A stretch of 64,000 nt of DNA from Hymenobacter piscis (GTDB lineage Bacteria; Bacteroidota; Bacteroidia; Cytophagales; Hymenobacteraceae), in NCBI RefSeq assembly GCF_018760735.1, contig NZ_JAHHZN010000017.1, forward strand, positions 32,578 through 96,577, given 5' to 3'. Under the pieces are notes generated by a model. It was not told the DNA's origin and ran no database searches. It saw only the letters and a program-made list of their open reading frames with translations. Position numbers and translations under genes: made by a program. Below are positions 1-7,632 of the stretch, one piece after another; positions within the stretch are counted from its first letter, which is position 1, and each line of letters opens with the position of its first letter.

Positions 1-828
1 AAACTCTACGGCCGCCCCTACGCCGACATGCTCCAGGTGCTGGGCCACACCGGCCTGCTGCACACGATTCAGGAAATCGGCCCCACCAGTCCTGATACTC
101 ATCTGCACCTGAACCTGGCCGGCCGCGACCCCGACGAGGGCCTGACCGACATTGCCTACGAGAAGGGCGACTACCTGCTGCTGACCCTGGAGCACCTGGT
201 GGGCCGCGCCCGGCTCGACACCTTTATTAAGGAGTACTTCGCCCGTCACAGTTTCCAGAGCATGGACACGGCCTCCTTTCTGGACTACCTGCGCCGGGAA
301 TTACTCGACCCGGAACCCGGGCTGGAAGAAAAGCTGCAGCTTGATGCCTGGATTAACGGGCCCGGAATTCCGGCCGGAGCGCCGCCCGTAGCCTCGGAGC
401 GGTTTGCCGCCGTGAAAGCGGCTCTGCGCCACTGGCAGAATGGCACGGCCGCCGCTGAGCTGCCCACCGCCGCCTGGAGCAGCCACGAGTGGGTGCACTT
501 CCTGCACGGCCTGCCCGCCGGCCTGAGCGCGGCGCAACTGGCCGAACTGGATGCGGCTTTCGGCTTCACGGATTCGGGTAATGCCGAAATTCTGGCGGCC
601 TGGTTCCCGCTCACCATTGCGGCCGGGTACGCTCCCGCCGACGCGGCCCTGCACCGTTTCCTGACCCGCGTCGGGCGGCGCAAATTCCTGACCCCGCTCT
701 ACAAAGCCCTGCTGGCCACCCCCAACGGCCGGGAGCGGGCCCGCCGCCTCTACGCCGAAGCCCGGCCCAACTACCACGCCGTGGCCACCGTCACGTTCGA
801 CGCGCTACTGGGTCGCCCCACCGAGTAA
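1..828 (+). CDS. M1-family aminopeptidase (leukotriene A4 hydrolase type), C-terminal part
   Basis: The reading frame is open from the first base, so the gene is cut by the window edge and only the last 275 residues are present. The stretch PDEGLTDIAYEKGDYLLL followed by an alpha-helical repeat tail ending near ALLGRPTE resembles the C-terminal portion of M1 zinc aminopeptidases of the leukotriene A4 hydrolase type, which trim N-terminal residues from peptides. The zinc site (HExxH) lies upstream and cannot be checked. The gene ends at TAA, followed by a GC-rich hairpin and T-runs. Confidence 0.8.
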   Translation, partial: KLYGRPYADMLQVLGHTGLLHTIQEIGPTSPDTHLHLNLAGRDPDEGLTDIAYEKGDYLLLTLEHLVGRARLDTFIKEYFARHSFQSMDTASFLDYLRRELLDPEPGLEEKLQLDAWINGPGIPAGAPPVASERFAAVKAALRHWQNGTAAAELPTAAWSSHEWVHFLHGLPAGLSAAQLAELDAAFGFTDSGNAEILAAWFPLTIAAGYAPADAALHRFLTRVGRRKFLTPLYKALLATPNGRERARRLYAEARPNYHAVATVTFDALLGRPTE

Positions 829-872
829 GCCGGGACTTTCGGCCGGCCCGGCCGGCCTTTTTCGGCTTTTTT
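827..872 (+). terminator. Possible intrinsic terminator after the M1 peptidase
   Basis: GGCCGG and CCGGCC flank a short loop at 841-857. An outer AAGCCG/CGGCTT pairing is also possible, followed by eight T residues. Confidence 0.5.
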
Positions 873-1028
873 TTGTTCATTACTGTTCATCAGCGGGCCG
901 GGCGCGGCCTTGGCGCCGGAAATTCCGGTCCGCTGATTCCTCCTTTTTCCGGATCAGCCCGCGTGGCCCGAAGCTTGCTTACTCGGGACCGGGACTTTTC
1001 CTTTTGTGTGGCTTAAGCTGATTTTGCA

Positions 1029-1967
1029 TTGAAAAACTCCAAACCGCTCGGTAAACTCATTGCCATTGGTGGCAACGAAGACAAGGGCACCTACCCCAAC
1101 CCCCGGACCAAGAAGAAATACTACCTCAACTTTTTTGAGCTCGGTATTCTTAAGCGCGTGGTGCTGGAATCCGGCCAGGAGGATCCGCGCATTGAGGTTA
1201 TCACCACCGCGTCCATGATTCCGGATGAGGTGGCGCGCATCTATATTTCCTCGTTCACGATGCTCAACTGCAACAACGTGAACGTGCTCGATATCCGCAC
1301 CCGCGAGGACGCTCTGCGCCCCGACTACGTGGAGCGCATCCGCCAGGCCGATATTGTGATGATGTCGGGCGGCAACCAGTCGCGGCTGGTGGATATTTTC
1401 GGCGACACCGAGTTTCTGGCTGCCCTTAAGCACCGTTACCAGACCACTCCCAACTTCGTTATTGCCGGTACCTCGGCGGGGGCCATGGGTATGTCGAAAA
1501 CTATGATCAAGGGCGGCAGCGTGCCCGATGCCCTCATGAAGGGGGCCGTGAAGATGGGTCCCGGCCTGGGCTTTCTCGATAACGTGGTCATTGACTCCCA
1601 CTTCGTGAAGCGGGGCCGGTTCGGCCGCCTCATCGAGGCGGTAGCCCTCCACCCCAAACTCATCGGCATCGGCCTGGGCGAGGATACGGGGGTGCTCATC
1701 ACGGAAGGCAACCAGCTCGAAACCATCGGCTCGAACATGGTCGTCATCATGGACGGCCACAAGCTCGAACACAGCAATGCTGCCGCCGCCCGCAAAGGCG
1801 AGGCCATTTCCATTGAGAACATGCTGCTGCACGTGCTGGTGAAGGGCAACCTCTACGACGTGACCCGGCGCGAATTCTACCCCGATTTCAAGCTGCGCCA
1901 GCAAGCCGCCGAATCGGAGCTGCTCACGGCCGGCCAGGGAGCCAATGAGCCTACTCCAGCTAATTGA
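1029..1967 (+). CDS. cphB: Cyanophycinase-like serine peptidase (S51 family)
   Basis: This 312-residue protein resembles cyanophycinases, which cut cyanophycin into beta-Asp-Arg dipeptides. The N-terminal IAIGGNEDKG loop and the nucleophile elbow GTSAGAMGMS (about residue 150) are typical of the S51/class I amidotransferase-like fold. It starts with TTG at 1029, since no ATG precedes the conserved GKLIAIGGNEDKG region. It converges on an isoaspartyl peptidase gene (2183-3139), the enzyme type that would process the dipeptides released, which supports the assignment. No cyanophycin synthetase gene lies in the window, so the true substrate could be another isoaspartyl-containing peptide. Confidence 0.82.
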   Translation: MKNSKPLGKLIAIGGNEDKGTYPNPRTKKKYYLNFFELGILKRVVLESGQEDPRIEVITTASMIPDEVARIYISSFTMLNCNNVNVLDIRTREDALRPDYVERIRQADIVMMSGGNQSRLVDIFGDTEFLAALKHRYQTTPNFVIAGTSAGAMGMSKTMIKGGSVPDALMKGAVKMGPGLGFLDNVVIDSHFVKRGRFGRLIEAVALHPKLIGIGLGEDTGVLITEGNQLETIGSNMVVIMDGHKLEHSNAAAARKGEAISIENMLLHVLVKGNLYDVTRREFYPDFKLRQQAAESELLTAGQGANEPTPAN

Positions 1968-1985
1968 CAGGTTTACCCAAATGTT

Positions 1986-2021
1986 AAAAAAGGCCTTTCC
2001 TTGCCAGGAAAGGCCTTTTTT
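1986..2021 (+). terminator. Intrinsic terminator after cphB
   Basis: A perfect stem, AAAGGCCTTTCC paired with GGAAAGGCCTTT around a 6-nt loop, has A-tracts and T-tracts outside it. It could work in both directions between the two convergent genes. Confidence 0.85.
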
Positions 2022-2182
2022 CGTGTTACACCAATCTAATTAATCGACCGGCACTCAATTGCTGAACAAGGGGCGTTTCGCGCCGGGTTTACAACGCTGA
2101 CTCACTCCTTATATATATGCCCACCGCCGGCCGCATTCTGGGCCGCGGGAAAATGATAGCTGCTGAAGCGGCCTGACACTCC
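2022..2182. other. Intergenic, nothing recognised
   Basis: About 160 bases between the cphB terminator and the stop codon of the isoaspartyl peptidase gene. I see no open frame, repeat or RNA signature. Confidence 0.5.
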
Positions 2183-3139
2183 TTATTTGTAGATGGCTAC
2201 GTACGGCGCGGCGGCGCCGTGGGAAGTCTGGCTCGCGCGGTACATGCCTTCGGAGTTGAAGGGCAGGGCCACATTGCCGGCTGCGTCCACGGCTACCAGT
2301 CCCCCCTCTCCCCCGATGGGCGCCAGCTTGTCGTGGACCACGATGCGGCAGGCTTCGGCCAGGCTCAGGCCCCGGTACTCCATGAGGCAGCTGATGTCGT
2401 GAGCCACCACGGCGCGCAGGAAAAACTCGCCGTGGCCGGTGCAGCTGATGGCGCAGGTCCGGTCGTCGGCGAAAGTGCCGCTGCCGATGATAGGCGAGTC
2501 GCCGATGCGGGAGTAGCGCTTGTTGGTCATGCCGCCGGTGCTGGTGGCGGCGGCCAGGTGGCCGTGCTGGTCGCGGGCCACCGCCCCTACCGTGCCCATT
2601 TTCCTTTTCGGGTCCTCATCGGTGGGCAGGGCCTGGGAGTGGTCGAGACGCATGCGGCCTTCCTGTAAGGCCTCCTGGAGCTGGTCGTAGCGGTGCTGGG
2701 TGAAAAAATATTCGGCGGGCTGGGTGGGCAGGCCGTGCTCTTGGGCCAGCGCATCGGCCCCGGGCCAGGCCAGCAGCACGTGGTCGGTGTGCTCCATCAC
2801 GAGGCGGGCCGCCCGGATGGGATTCTGCACGGCGCGCGCTCCGGCCACGGCGCCGGCGGCGCGGTTACGGCCGTCCATGATGGCCGCGTCCATTTCGTGG
2901 TGGCCTTCGTGGGTGAACACCGCGCCCCGGCCCGCATTAAACAAGGGCTCGTCTTCGAGGCTGCGCACGGCTTGCTCCACGGCATCGAGGGCCGCGCCGC
3001 CGCCGGCCAGTACGGCGTAGCCCCGGCTCAGGGCGGCGCGCAGGGCCTGCTGGTAAGCCTGCTCTTTGGCGGGCGTCATCAGGGCGGGGGAAATAGTGCC
3101 AGCACCGCCGTGCAGGGCCAGGGCGAAAGGAGAATTCAT
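2183..3139 (-). CDS. iaaA: Isoaspartyl peptidase / L-asparaginase (Ntn hydrolase, plant type)
   Basis: The 318-residue protein begins LALHGGAGTI and contains GTVGAVARDQHGHLAAATST, the autocleavage site of type-2 asparaginases; the Thr of GTVGA becomes the catalytic N-terminus. MTNKRYSRIGDSPIIGSGT is the matching substrate-binding segment. Such enzymes hydrolyse beta-aspartyl dipeptides and asparagine. No signal peptide is visible, so it is probably cytoplasmic. It lies tail-to-tail with the cyanophycinase-like gene, and together they could degrade cyanophycin or beta-aspartyl peptides to free amino acids. Confidence 0.92.
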   Translation of the reverse strand: MNSPFALALHGGAGTISPALMTPAKEQAYQQALRAALSRGYAVLAGGGAALDAVEQAVRSLEDEPLFNAGRGAVFTHEGHHEMDAAIMDGRNRAAGAVAGARAVQNPIRAARLVMEHTDHVLLAWPGADALAQEHGLPTQPAEYFFTQHRYDQLQEALQEGRMRLDHSQALPTDEDPKRKMGTVGAVARDQHGHLAAATSTGGMTNKRYSRIGDSPIIGSGTFADDRTCAISCTGHGEFFLRAVVAHDISCLMEYRGLSLAEACRIVVHDKLAPIGGEGGLVAVDAAGNVALPFNSEGMYRASQTSHGAAAPYVAIYK

Positions 3140-3244
3140 AGCGCGAAAAAAAAGTAGTGGGTGGGCAAAAACGCAAGGTAAAGGTAGGCAGGCAACTGCC
3201 CGCCGCGGCCCCGGAGCGCCGGAAACGAACCGCGTTTTTTTTCG

Positions 3245-3252
3245 TAGGTTTG
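3245..3252 (+). promoter_or_regulatory. -7 promoter box for the DUF3127 gene
   Basis: TAGGTTTG matches the Bacteroidota -7 consensus TAnnTTTG, 36 bases before the start codon. Confidence 0.5.
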
Positions 3253-3288
3253 GTTAACAGTTTCCAACTTCCCAAACATATCAACCTT

Positions 3289-3708
3289 ATGGCTTACGAA
3301 GCTACCGGCCGCCTGCACGAAATTTTCGACGAACAGCAGGTGAGCGAAAAATTCCGCAAGCGCGAATTCGTGCTGGAGGTCGTAGACGGCCAGTACCCCG
3401 AGCATATCAAGTTCCAGATGGTGCAGGACAAGACCGCCCTCATCGACCCGTTCAAAGTGGGCGACGAAGTGAAGGTGTCGTTTAACCTGCGTGGCCGCGG
3501 CTTTAACAAGAACGGCCAGATGCTGTACTTCACCAACCTCGAAGCCTGGCGCATCGAGAATTCCGGTGGTGGTGCCGCCGCTCCCCAGGGTGGCAGCTAC
3601 CAGCAGGCCGCTCCCCGCGCGGCGGCTCCGGCCCAAAACCAGAACCCGAACCTGCGCGCCTCGGCCGCTCCCATTGCCTCGGACGACGACAACGACCTGC
3701 CGTTCTAA
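3289..3708 (+). CDS. DUF3127 family protein with an SSB-like acidic tail
   Basis: From the ATG at 3289 the protein has 139 residues. The conserved core (MAYEATGRLHEIFDEQQVSE ... VKVSFNLRGRGF ... YFTNLEAWRIE, about residues 1-90) is the DUF3127 domain, a small beta-rich, probably OB-like fold common in Bacteroidota. A low-complexity Ala/Gln/Pro linker follows, and the chain ends DDDNDLPF, very like the C-terminal peptide with which single-stranded DNA-binding proteins recruit partners. A role in ssDNA metabolism is inference. An upstream extension of the frame lacks similarity, and the -7 box supports this start. Confidence 0.85.
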   Translation: MAYEATGRLHEIFDEQQVSEKFRKREFVLEVVDGQYPEHIKFQMVQDKTALIDPFKVGDEVKVSFNLRGRGFNKNGQMLYFTNLEAWRIENSGGGAAAPQGGSYQQAAPRAAAPAQNQNPNLRASAAPIASDDDNDLPF

Positions 3709-3714
3709 TTGGAA

Positions 3715-3802
3715 GAAGCCAGGAGACAGGAGTTAGAAGTCAGGAGCTGAACGGGGAAATTGCCCGACCTCCTAGCTCCTTTCCTACTCGCTCCTACCTC
3801 CT
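3715..3802. repeat. Inverted repeat with heptamer-unit arms (CAGGAGY / CTCCTAG)
   Basis: Left arm at about 3719-3750: repeated heptamers CAGGAGA, CAGGAGT, TAGAAGT, CAGGAGC. Right arm at about 3767-3802: CTCCTAG, CTCCTTT, CTCCTAC, CTCCTAA. The arms are complementary at the unit level and flank a short loop. The element sits directly behind the DUF3127 stop codon. Confidence 0.7.
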
Positions 3803-3839
3803 AAAAAAAGCCGCTGCCGTTTCCGGCAGCGGCTTTTTT
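3803..3839 (+). terminator. Intrinsic terminator
   Basis: The stem AAGCCGCTGCC / GGCAGCGGCTT is flanked by an A-tract and TTTTTT. Confidence 0.88.
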
Positions 3840-3889
3840 GTGCCGCCCCGGTTTCCCTTCAGAAGCCGGCCTCTACTTTGCCTACTGCT

Positions 3890-5236
3890 ATGCACACGCT
3901 TGCCCAACTACGCGCCGGCGCCCTGGCCGGGGCCACCCGCCTGGACCTGGCCGAAGGGCTGACCGAATTTCCACGGGAAATTTTCGAGCTCTCCGACACG
4001 CTCGAAATCCTCAACCTCTCGGGCAATGCCCTGCGCGAGCTGCCCGCCGACCTGCCCCGCCTACACCGCCTGCGGATTTTCTTCGGCTCCGATAATGAGT
4101 TTACCCAGGTACCCGCCGTGCTGGGCCAGTGCCCGAACCTGGAAATGGTGGGCTTCAAGGCCAACCACATCCGGGAGCTGCCCGGGGCCGCCCTGCCGCC
4201 CCGCCTGCGCTGGCTCATCCTCACCGATAATGAGCTGGCCGCCCTGCCGCCGGAAATCGGGAACTGCGGGCAGCTGCAGAAGCTGATGCTGGCCGGCAAC
4301 CGCCTACGGGAGCTGCCCCCGGAGCTGGCCCGCTGCACCCACCTGGAGCTGCTGCGCCTGGCCGCCAACCAACTGACCACCCTGCCCGAGTGGCTGCTGA
4401 CCATGCCCCGGCTAAGCTGGCTGGCCTTCGCCGGCAACCCGCTGGCCACCGCTGCCGAAGCCGCCGCCCTGGCCCGCGCCGACCAGCCCGCCATTGCCTG
4501 GCGCCACCTGAGCACCGGGCCGGTACTGGGCGAAGGCGCTTCGGGCATTATTTACCGGGGAGAGTGGCAGCGCGCCGCCGGAGTTGCGCCCGAGCCAGTG
4601 GCCGTGAAGCTGTTCAAAGGGGCCGTCACCAGCGACGGGCTGCCCCACTCTGAAATGGTAGCCTGCCGGAGCGCCGGCGCCCACCCCCACCTGATAGCCG
4701 TGCGCGGCACCCTCCCCGACCACCCCACCGGCCGCGAGGGTCTGGTGCTCGAGCTCATCGACCCCGCCTTTACCACCCTGGCCGGGCCGCCCAGCTTTGC
4801 CACCTGCACCCGCGACGTGTACGCGCCCGCCGCCACCTTCGAGCTGCCGGTTTTGCTGCGCCTAGCCGGGGGCATTGCGGCGGCGGTGGCCCACCTGCAC
4901 GCCCGGGGCATTCTGCACGGCGACCTGTACGGCCACAACATCCTCACCACGCCAGCCGGGGAAAGCCTGCTGGGTGATTTCGGGGCGGCCGGATTCCTGC
5001 CCGATTCCGACGACGTGGCCGCCCAGCTTCTGCCCCGCTTGGAAACCCGGGCCTTCGGCAACCTGCTGGAAGAACTGCTGGACCGCTGCCCGCCGCAGGA
5101 AGAGCCGGCAGCCGGACTGCAGGAAGAACTGCGGCAACTGCAGGCCCGCTGTCAGCAACCTACGGTGGCCGCCCGGCCCACGCTGGCCGAGGTCAGCTGC
5201 CGCCTCCGGGAGCTGGCGGCGGTTTCGGCGGGGTGA
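3890..5236 (+). CDS. Leucine-rich-repeat protein kinase fusion
   Basis: The 448-residue protein joins an N-terminal leucine-rich repeat (about residues 15-190, with units such as LEILNLSGNALRELP and LRWLILTDNELAALP) to a eukaryotic-type protein kinase domain (about 207-448). Kinase landmarks are present: glycine loop GEGASGIIYRGEW, lysine in VAVKLF (about K240), catalytic loop HGDLYGHNIL (D345, N350) and the metal site GDFG (about 363-366). HGD replaces the usual HRD. No signal peptide or membrane segment is seen, so it is probably cytoplasmic. The ATG at 3890 is preferred over TTG 3878, which lies in the promoter-like TACTTTG. LRR-kinase fusions are known but uncommon in bacteria; the target is unknown. 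Confidence 0.85.
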   Translation: MHTLAQLRAGALAGATRLDLAEGLTEFPREIFELSDTLEILNLSGNALRELPADLPRLHRLRIFFGSDNEFTQVPAVLGQCPNLEMVGFKANHIRELPGAALPPRLRWLILTDNELAALPPEIGNCGQLQKLMLAGNRLRELPPELARCTHLELLRLAANQLTTLPEWLLTMPRLSWLAFAGNPLATAAEAAALARADQPAIAWRHLSTGPVLGEGASGIIYRGEWQRAAGVAPEPVAVKLFKGAVTSDGLPHSEMVACRSAGAHPHLIAVRGTLPDHPTGREGLVLELIDPAFTTLAGPPSFATCTRDVYAPAATFELPVLLRLAGGIAAAVAHLHARGILHGDLYGHNILTTPAGESLLGDFGAAGFLPDSDDVAAQLLPRLETRAFGNLLEELLDRCPPQEEPAAGLQEELRQLQARCQQPTVAARPTLAEVSCRLRELAAVSAG

Positions 5237-5338
5237 AACCCGCGGGGCTTGTTTTTACGTTTTACCGCTACTGGCCCGCTTCTTGCCGGCTCCGGCCCTT
5301 TTTACCCGTCATCTGACTTCACGCTACCCCCGTCCCGT

Positions 5339-6214
5339 ATGGTTTCTGCTTCCTCCCTGCCGCTGGCGGGCAAAACTGCCTTGGTTACCGGAGCCACCAG
5401 CGGCATCGGGCTGGTTACGGCCCAGGAGCTGGCCCGGGGCGGGGCGCGGGTGGTACTGGTGGGCCGCGACCCGGAAAAGGCCGCCCGGGCCCAGGCGGCC
5501 ATTCAGCAGGCGGCCGGCCCCGAGGCCCACGTGCATGTCAAGTGCTTCGACCTGTCGTTGCTGCGCAACGTGCGCACCCTGGCCGAGCAGATGCAGCAGG
5601 AATTCAGCCAGCTCGATATTCTGATCAACAACGCGGGTATTATGCCCGGGCGCTTCACCCTCACCGAGGAAGGCCACGAGTTGAGCTGGGCCACCAACCA
5701 CCTGGCGCCCTACGCCCTCACCAACCAGTTGCTGCCGTTGCTCGACGCTGCTGAGCAGGCCCGGGTGGTCACGGTATCGTCGGTGGCGCACTGGGTGGGC
5801 GAGATTGAGCCCGACCGCGAAGCCCGCAACTCGCCCGACAAGTACAGCTGGCTCACGGCCTACGCCGACTCCAAGCTGGCCAACATTCTGTTCACTAAGG
5901 AGCTGGCCCACCGCCTCGACCTGACCAACATCACGGCCAACTGCCTGCACCCGGGCATGGTGGATACCAGCCTCATGCGCGCCGATACCTCCCAGGTCAT
6001 GAAGGCCCTCTGGTGGACGGCCCGCCCCCTGATGGTGTCGCCCGAGAAGGGTGCTCAGACCACGCTGTACCTCGCCACGGCCCCGGAAACGGCCCGGGTG
6101 AGCGGGCAGTATTTCGCCGGCCGCAAAGTAGCCCGCTGCTCGGAGCGCGCCAGCAGCGCCACCGAGGCTAACCGCCTCTGGCGTATTTCAGCCGAAGAAA
6201 CCGGCGTGGAGTAG
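5339..6214 (+). CDS. Short-chain dehydrogenase/reductase (retinol dehydrogenase-like)
   Basis: The 291-residue protein is a classical Rossmann-fold SDR: nucleotide motif TGATSGIG, structural NNAGIM, catalytic Ser in VTVSSVAH and the active-site YADSK. The long insert after the Ser and the C-terminal region resemble the retinol dehydrogenase / WW-domain oxidoreductase-like SDRs. VLVGRDPEKA after beta strand 2 suggests NADP(H). The substrate cannot be told. The frame is open upstream, but the ATG at 5339 leaves a normal SDR N-terminus. A GTCATTCC-type repeat follows the stop. Confidence 0.85.
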   Translation: MVSASSLPLAGKTALVTGATSGIGLVTAQELARGGARVVLVGRDPEKAARAQAAIQQAAGPEAHVHVKCFDLSLLRNVRTLAEQMQQEFSQLDILINNAGIMPGRFTLTEEGHELSWATNHLAPYALTNQLLPLLDAAEQARVVTVSSVAHWVGEIEPDREARNSPDKYSWLTAYADSKLANILFTKELAHRLDLTNITANCLHPGMVDTSLMRADTSQVMKALWWTARPLMVSPEKGAQTTLYLATAPETARVSGQYFAGRKVARCSERASSATEANRLWRISAEETGVE

Positions 6215-6229
6215 GCCAGGCAAAAATGC

Positions 6230-6334
6230 AGAACGTCATTCCGAGCGGAGCGGAGGAATCCCGCGTGCTGACGTTGTAATGGTAATCCAATACCAGCCCG
6301 CGGGATTCCTCGGCTCCGCTCGGAAGGATGTTCT
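6230..6334. repeat. GTCATTCCGAG-family inverted repeat, copy 1
   Basis: The left arm reads GTCATTCCGAGCGGAGCGG then AGGAATCCCGCG. The right arm is its near reverse complement (CGCGGGATTCC then TCGGCTCCGCTCGGAAGGATG). They are separated by about 40 bases including GTGCTGACGTT. The same arms recur at 62596 and 63695. Confidence 0.85.
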
Positions 6335-6377
6335 TGTTTCGACCTGTCATCTGTTTCATCCGCTTACTTTATTCCCG

Positions 6378-7004
6378 ATGGATTTACTGGAGCTGATTCG
6401 GCAGGGCGAGGGGGAGCGGCTGGAATTCAAGCAGCGCACCACCCACCCCACGCGCATGGCCCGCACGTTGTCGTCGCTGGCCAATACCCACGGCGGGCGG
6501 GTGTTGGTGGGCGTGGACGATAACGGCCGGATAACGGGCGTGCGCGACGTGGAGGAGGAGCTCTACCAGCTCCGCGAGGCCGCCCGGCACTATATCGACC
6601 CGCCCCTGGAGTTCACTTACCGGGAAATCGAAGCCGGCGAGGGCCGGGTGGTACTGCTGGTACTGGTAGCTGAAAGCAGCCAGAAACCCCACCGCGCCCA
6701 GATTGCCGACGGCGACTGGCGCTCCTACGTGCGCGTGCGCGACCAAAGCGTACAAACCAGCCAGCTCACCGAAAAAGTGCTGGAGCGCCAGGAACCCCAG
6801 AGCCAGTTCGAGCAGATTCCACTCAACCGGGAGGAGCTGGCCGTGCTGGAGTATCTGCGCCAGCACCCGCGCATCACGTTGGCCCAGTACATGAAGCTGC
6901 TCAACATCGGCCAGCGCCGGGCCCACCGCACCCTCATCAAGCTCACCCTGCACGGCTACATCAAGCACCACGACAAGCAGAAAGAGGTGTATTACACGCT
7001 CTGA
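6378..7004 (+). CDS. AlbA_2 (Schlafen-type) domain protein with C-terminal winged helix
   Basis: The 208-residue protein opens with LIRQGEGERLEFKQR, the AlbA_2/DUF4062-like signature of putative DNA-binding proteins, and continues through SLANTHGGRVLVGVDDNG (about 30-50). The C-terminal 70 residues (LNREELAVLEYLRQHPRITL ... RRAHRTLIKLTLHGYI) look like a winged helix-turn-helix. A transcription regulator is likely, target unknown. The ATG at 6378 comes just after the repeat element. Its 3' end overlaps the convergent VOC gene by 13 bases. Confidence 0.75.
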   Translation: MDLLELIRQGEGERLEFKQRTTHPTRMARTLSSLANTHGGRVLVGVDDNGRITGVRDVEEELYQLREAARHYIDPPLEFTYREIEAGEGRVVLLVLVAESSQKPHRAQIADGDWRSYVRVRDQSVQTSQLTEKVLERQEPQSQFEQIPLNREELAVLEYLRQHPRITLAQYMKLLNIGQRRAHRTLIKLTLHGYIKHHDKQKEVYYTL

Positions 7005-7390
7005 GCGGGCTGGAGCAAGTCCCAGAGGGTACCGTACAGATCGGCAAAAACCAGCACCTGGCCGTAGGGCTCCGTCCGGGGTGGCCGCACAATGCGCACC
7101 CCGTGGGCCAGCAGGCGGGCATGGTCGCGGGCCAGGTCGTTGGTGTAGAGGAACAGGGCCACGCGGCCGCCGGTCTGGTTGCCGATGGCGGCCTGCTGGG
7201 CGGGCGTGGCGGCCCGGGCCAGCAGCAACTCGGCCCCGCCGGCACCGGGCGGGGCTACCCGTACCCACCGCTTTTCGGGGCTCAGGGGCGTGTCTTCCAC
7301 GAGCCGAAAGCCCAGCTTATTGGTGTAAAACCGGATGGCCTCGTCGTAATCCGCCACCACGAGGGTAATGAGTGCGATACGCTGAGACAT
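6992..7390 (-). CDS. VOC family protein (glyoxalase/bleomycin-resistance fold)
   Basis: The 132-residue protein has paired beta-alpha-beta-beta-beta modules: LVVADYDEAIRFYTNKLGFRL near the N-terminus and VALFLYTNDLARDHARLLAHGV plus VLVFADLYGTLWDLLQP near the end. This is the layout of a single-chain VOC metalloenzyme. Members include glyoxalase I, dioxygenases and drug-binding proteins, so the reaction is unknown. The ATG at 7390 is chosen because upstream codons encode a Lys-rich sequence unrelated to the fold. Confidence 0.85.
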   Translation of the reverse strand: MSQRIALITLVVADYDEAIRFYTNKLGFRLVEDTPLSPEKRWVRVAPPGAGGAELLLARAATPAQQAAIGNQTGGRVALFLYTNDLARDHARLLAHGVRIVRPPRTEPYGQVLVFADLYGTLWDLLQPAQSV

Positions 7391-7401
7391 AGGAATGAAA
7401 T

Positions 7402-7436
7402 GCAAAAAAGAGACCCGTCGGGTAGACGGGCCTCTT
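7402..7436 (-). terminator. Intrinsic terminator on the minus strand
   Basis: Read on the minus strand, GAGGCCCGTC pairs with GACGGGTCTC and is followed by TTTTTT. It would end transcription of the small lysine-rich ORF before the VOC gene. Confidence 0.75.
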
Positions 7437-7440
7437 GTTG

Positions 7441-7557
7441 TTAGTCTTGTTGGCGGGCCTTGAGGGCTTTTTTCTCCTCTTTGGCGGCCTTTTTTTCCTT
7501 GGTGGTTTTGGCGGGCTCTTTCTTCTTCTCTTTGCGGGGCTCCTGGGCTTTGGCCAT
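7441..7557 (-). CDS. Small lysine-rich protein, 38 residues
   Basis: This short frame, with ATG at 7557 and TAA at 7441, encodes MAKAQEPRKEKKKEPAKTT followed by KEKKAAKEEKKALKARQQD. It is highly charged, with about 15 Lys and no hydrophobic segment. A clear minus-strand terminator starts 5 bases behind the stop codon, which suggests a real transcription unit. It could be a nucleic-acid-binding or ribosome-associated micro-protein. I do not recognise a family. Confidence 0.5.
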   Translation of the reverse strand: MAKAQEPRKEKKKEPAKTTKEKKAAKEEKKALKARQQD

Positions 7558-7632
7558 GATGGGGTGTGGGTTGAGAGTGGATGAGGCGTATATAACGCAC
7601 GCCCCGGAGGCGGTGTTGTGAATCGGTTGCGA

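Noticed and set aside
3157..3288. N-terminal extension of the DUF3127 frame
   Set aside because: It crosses the promoter box, and its Lys/Arg/Pro-rich sequence lacks similarity to the conserved domain, which starts at ATG 3289.
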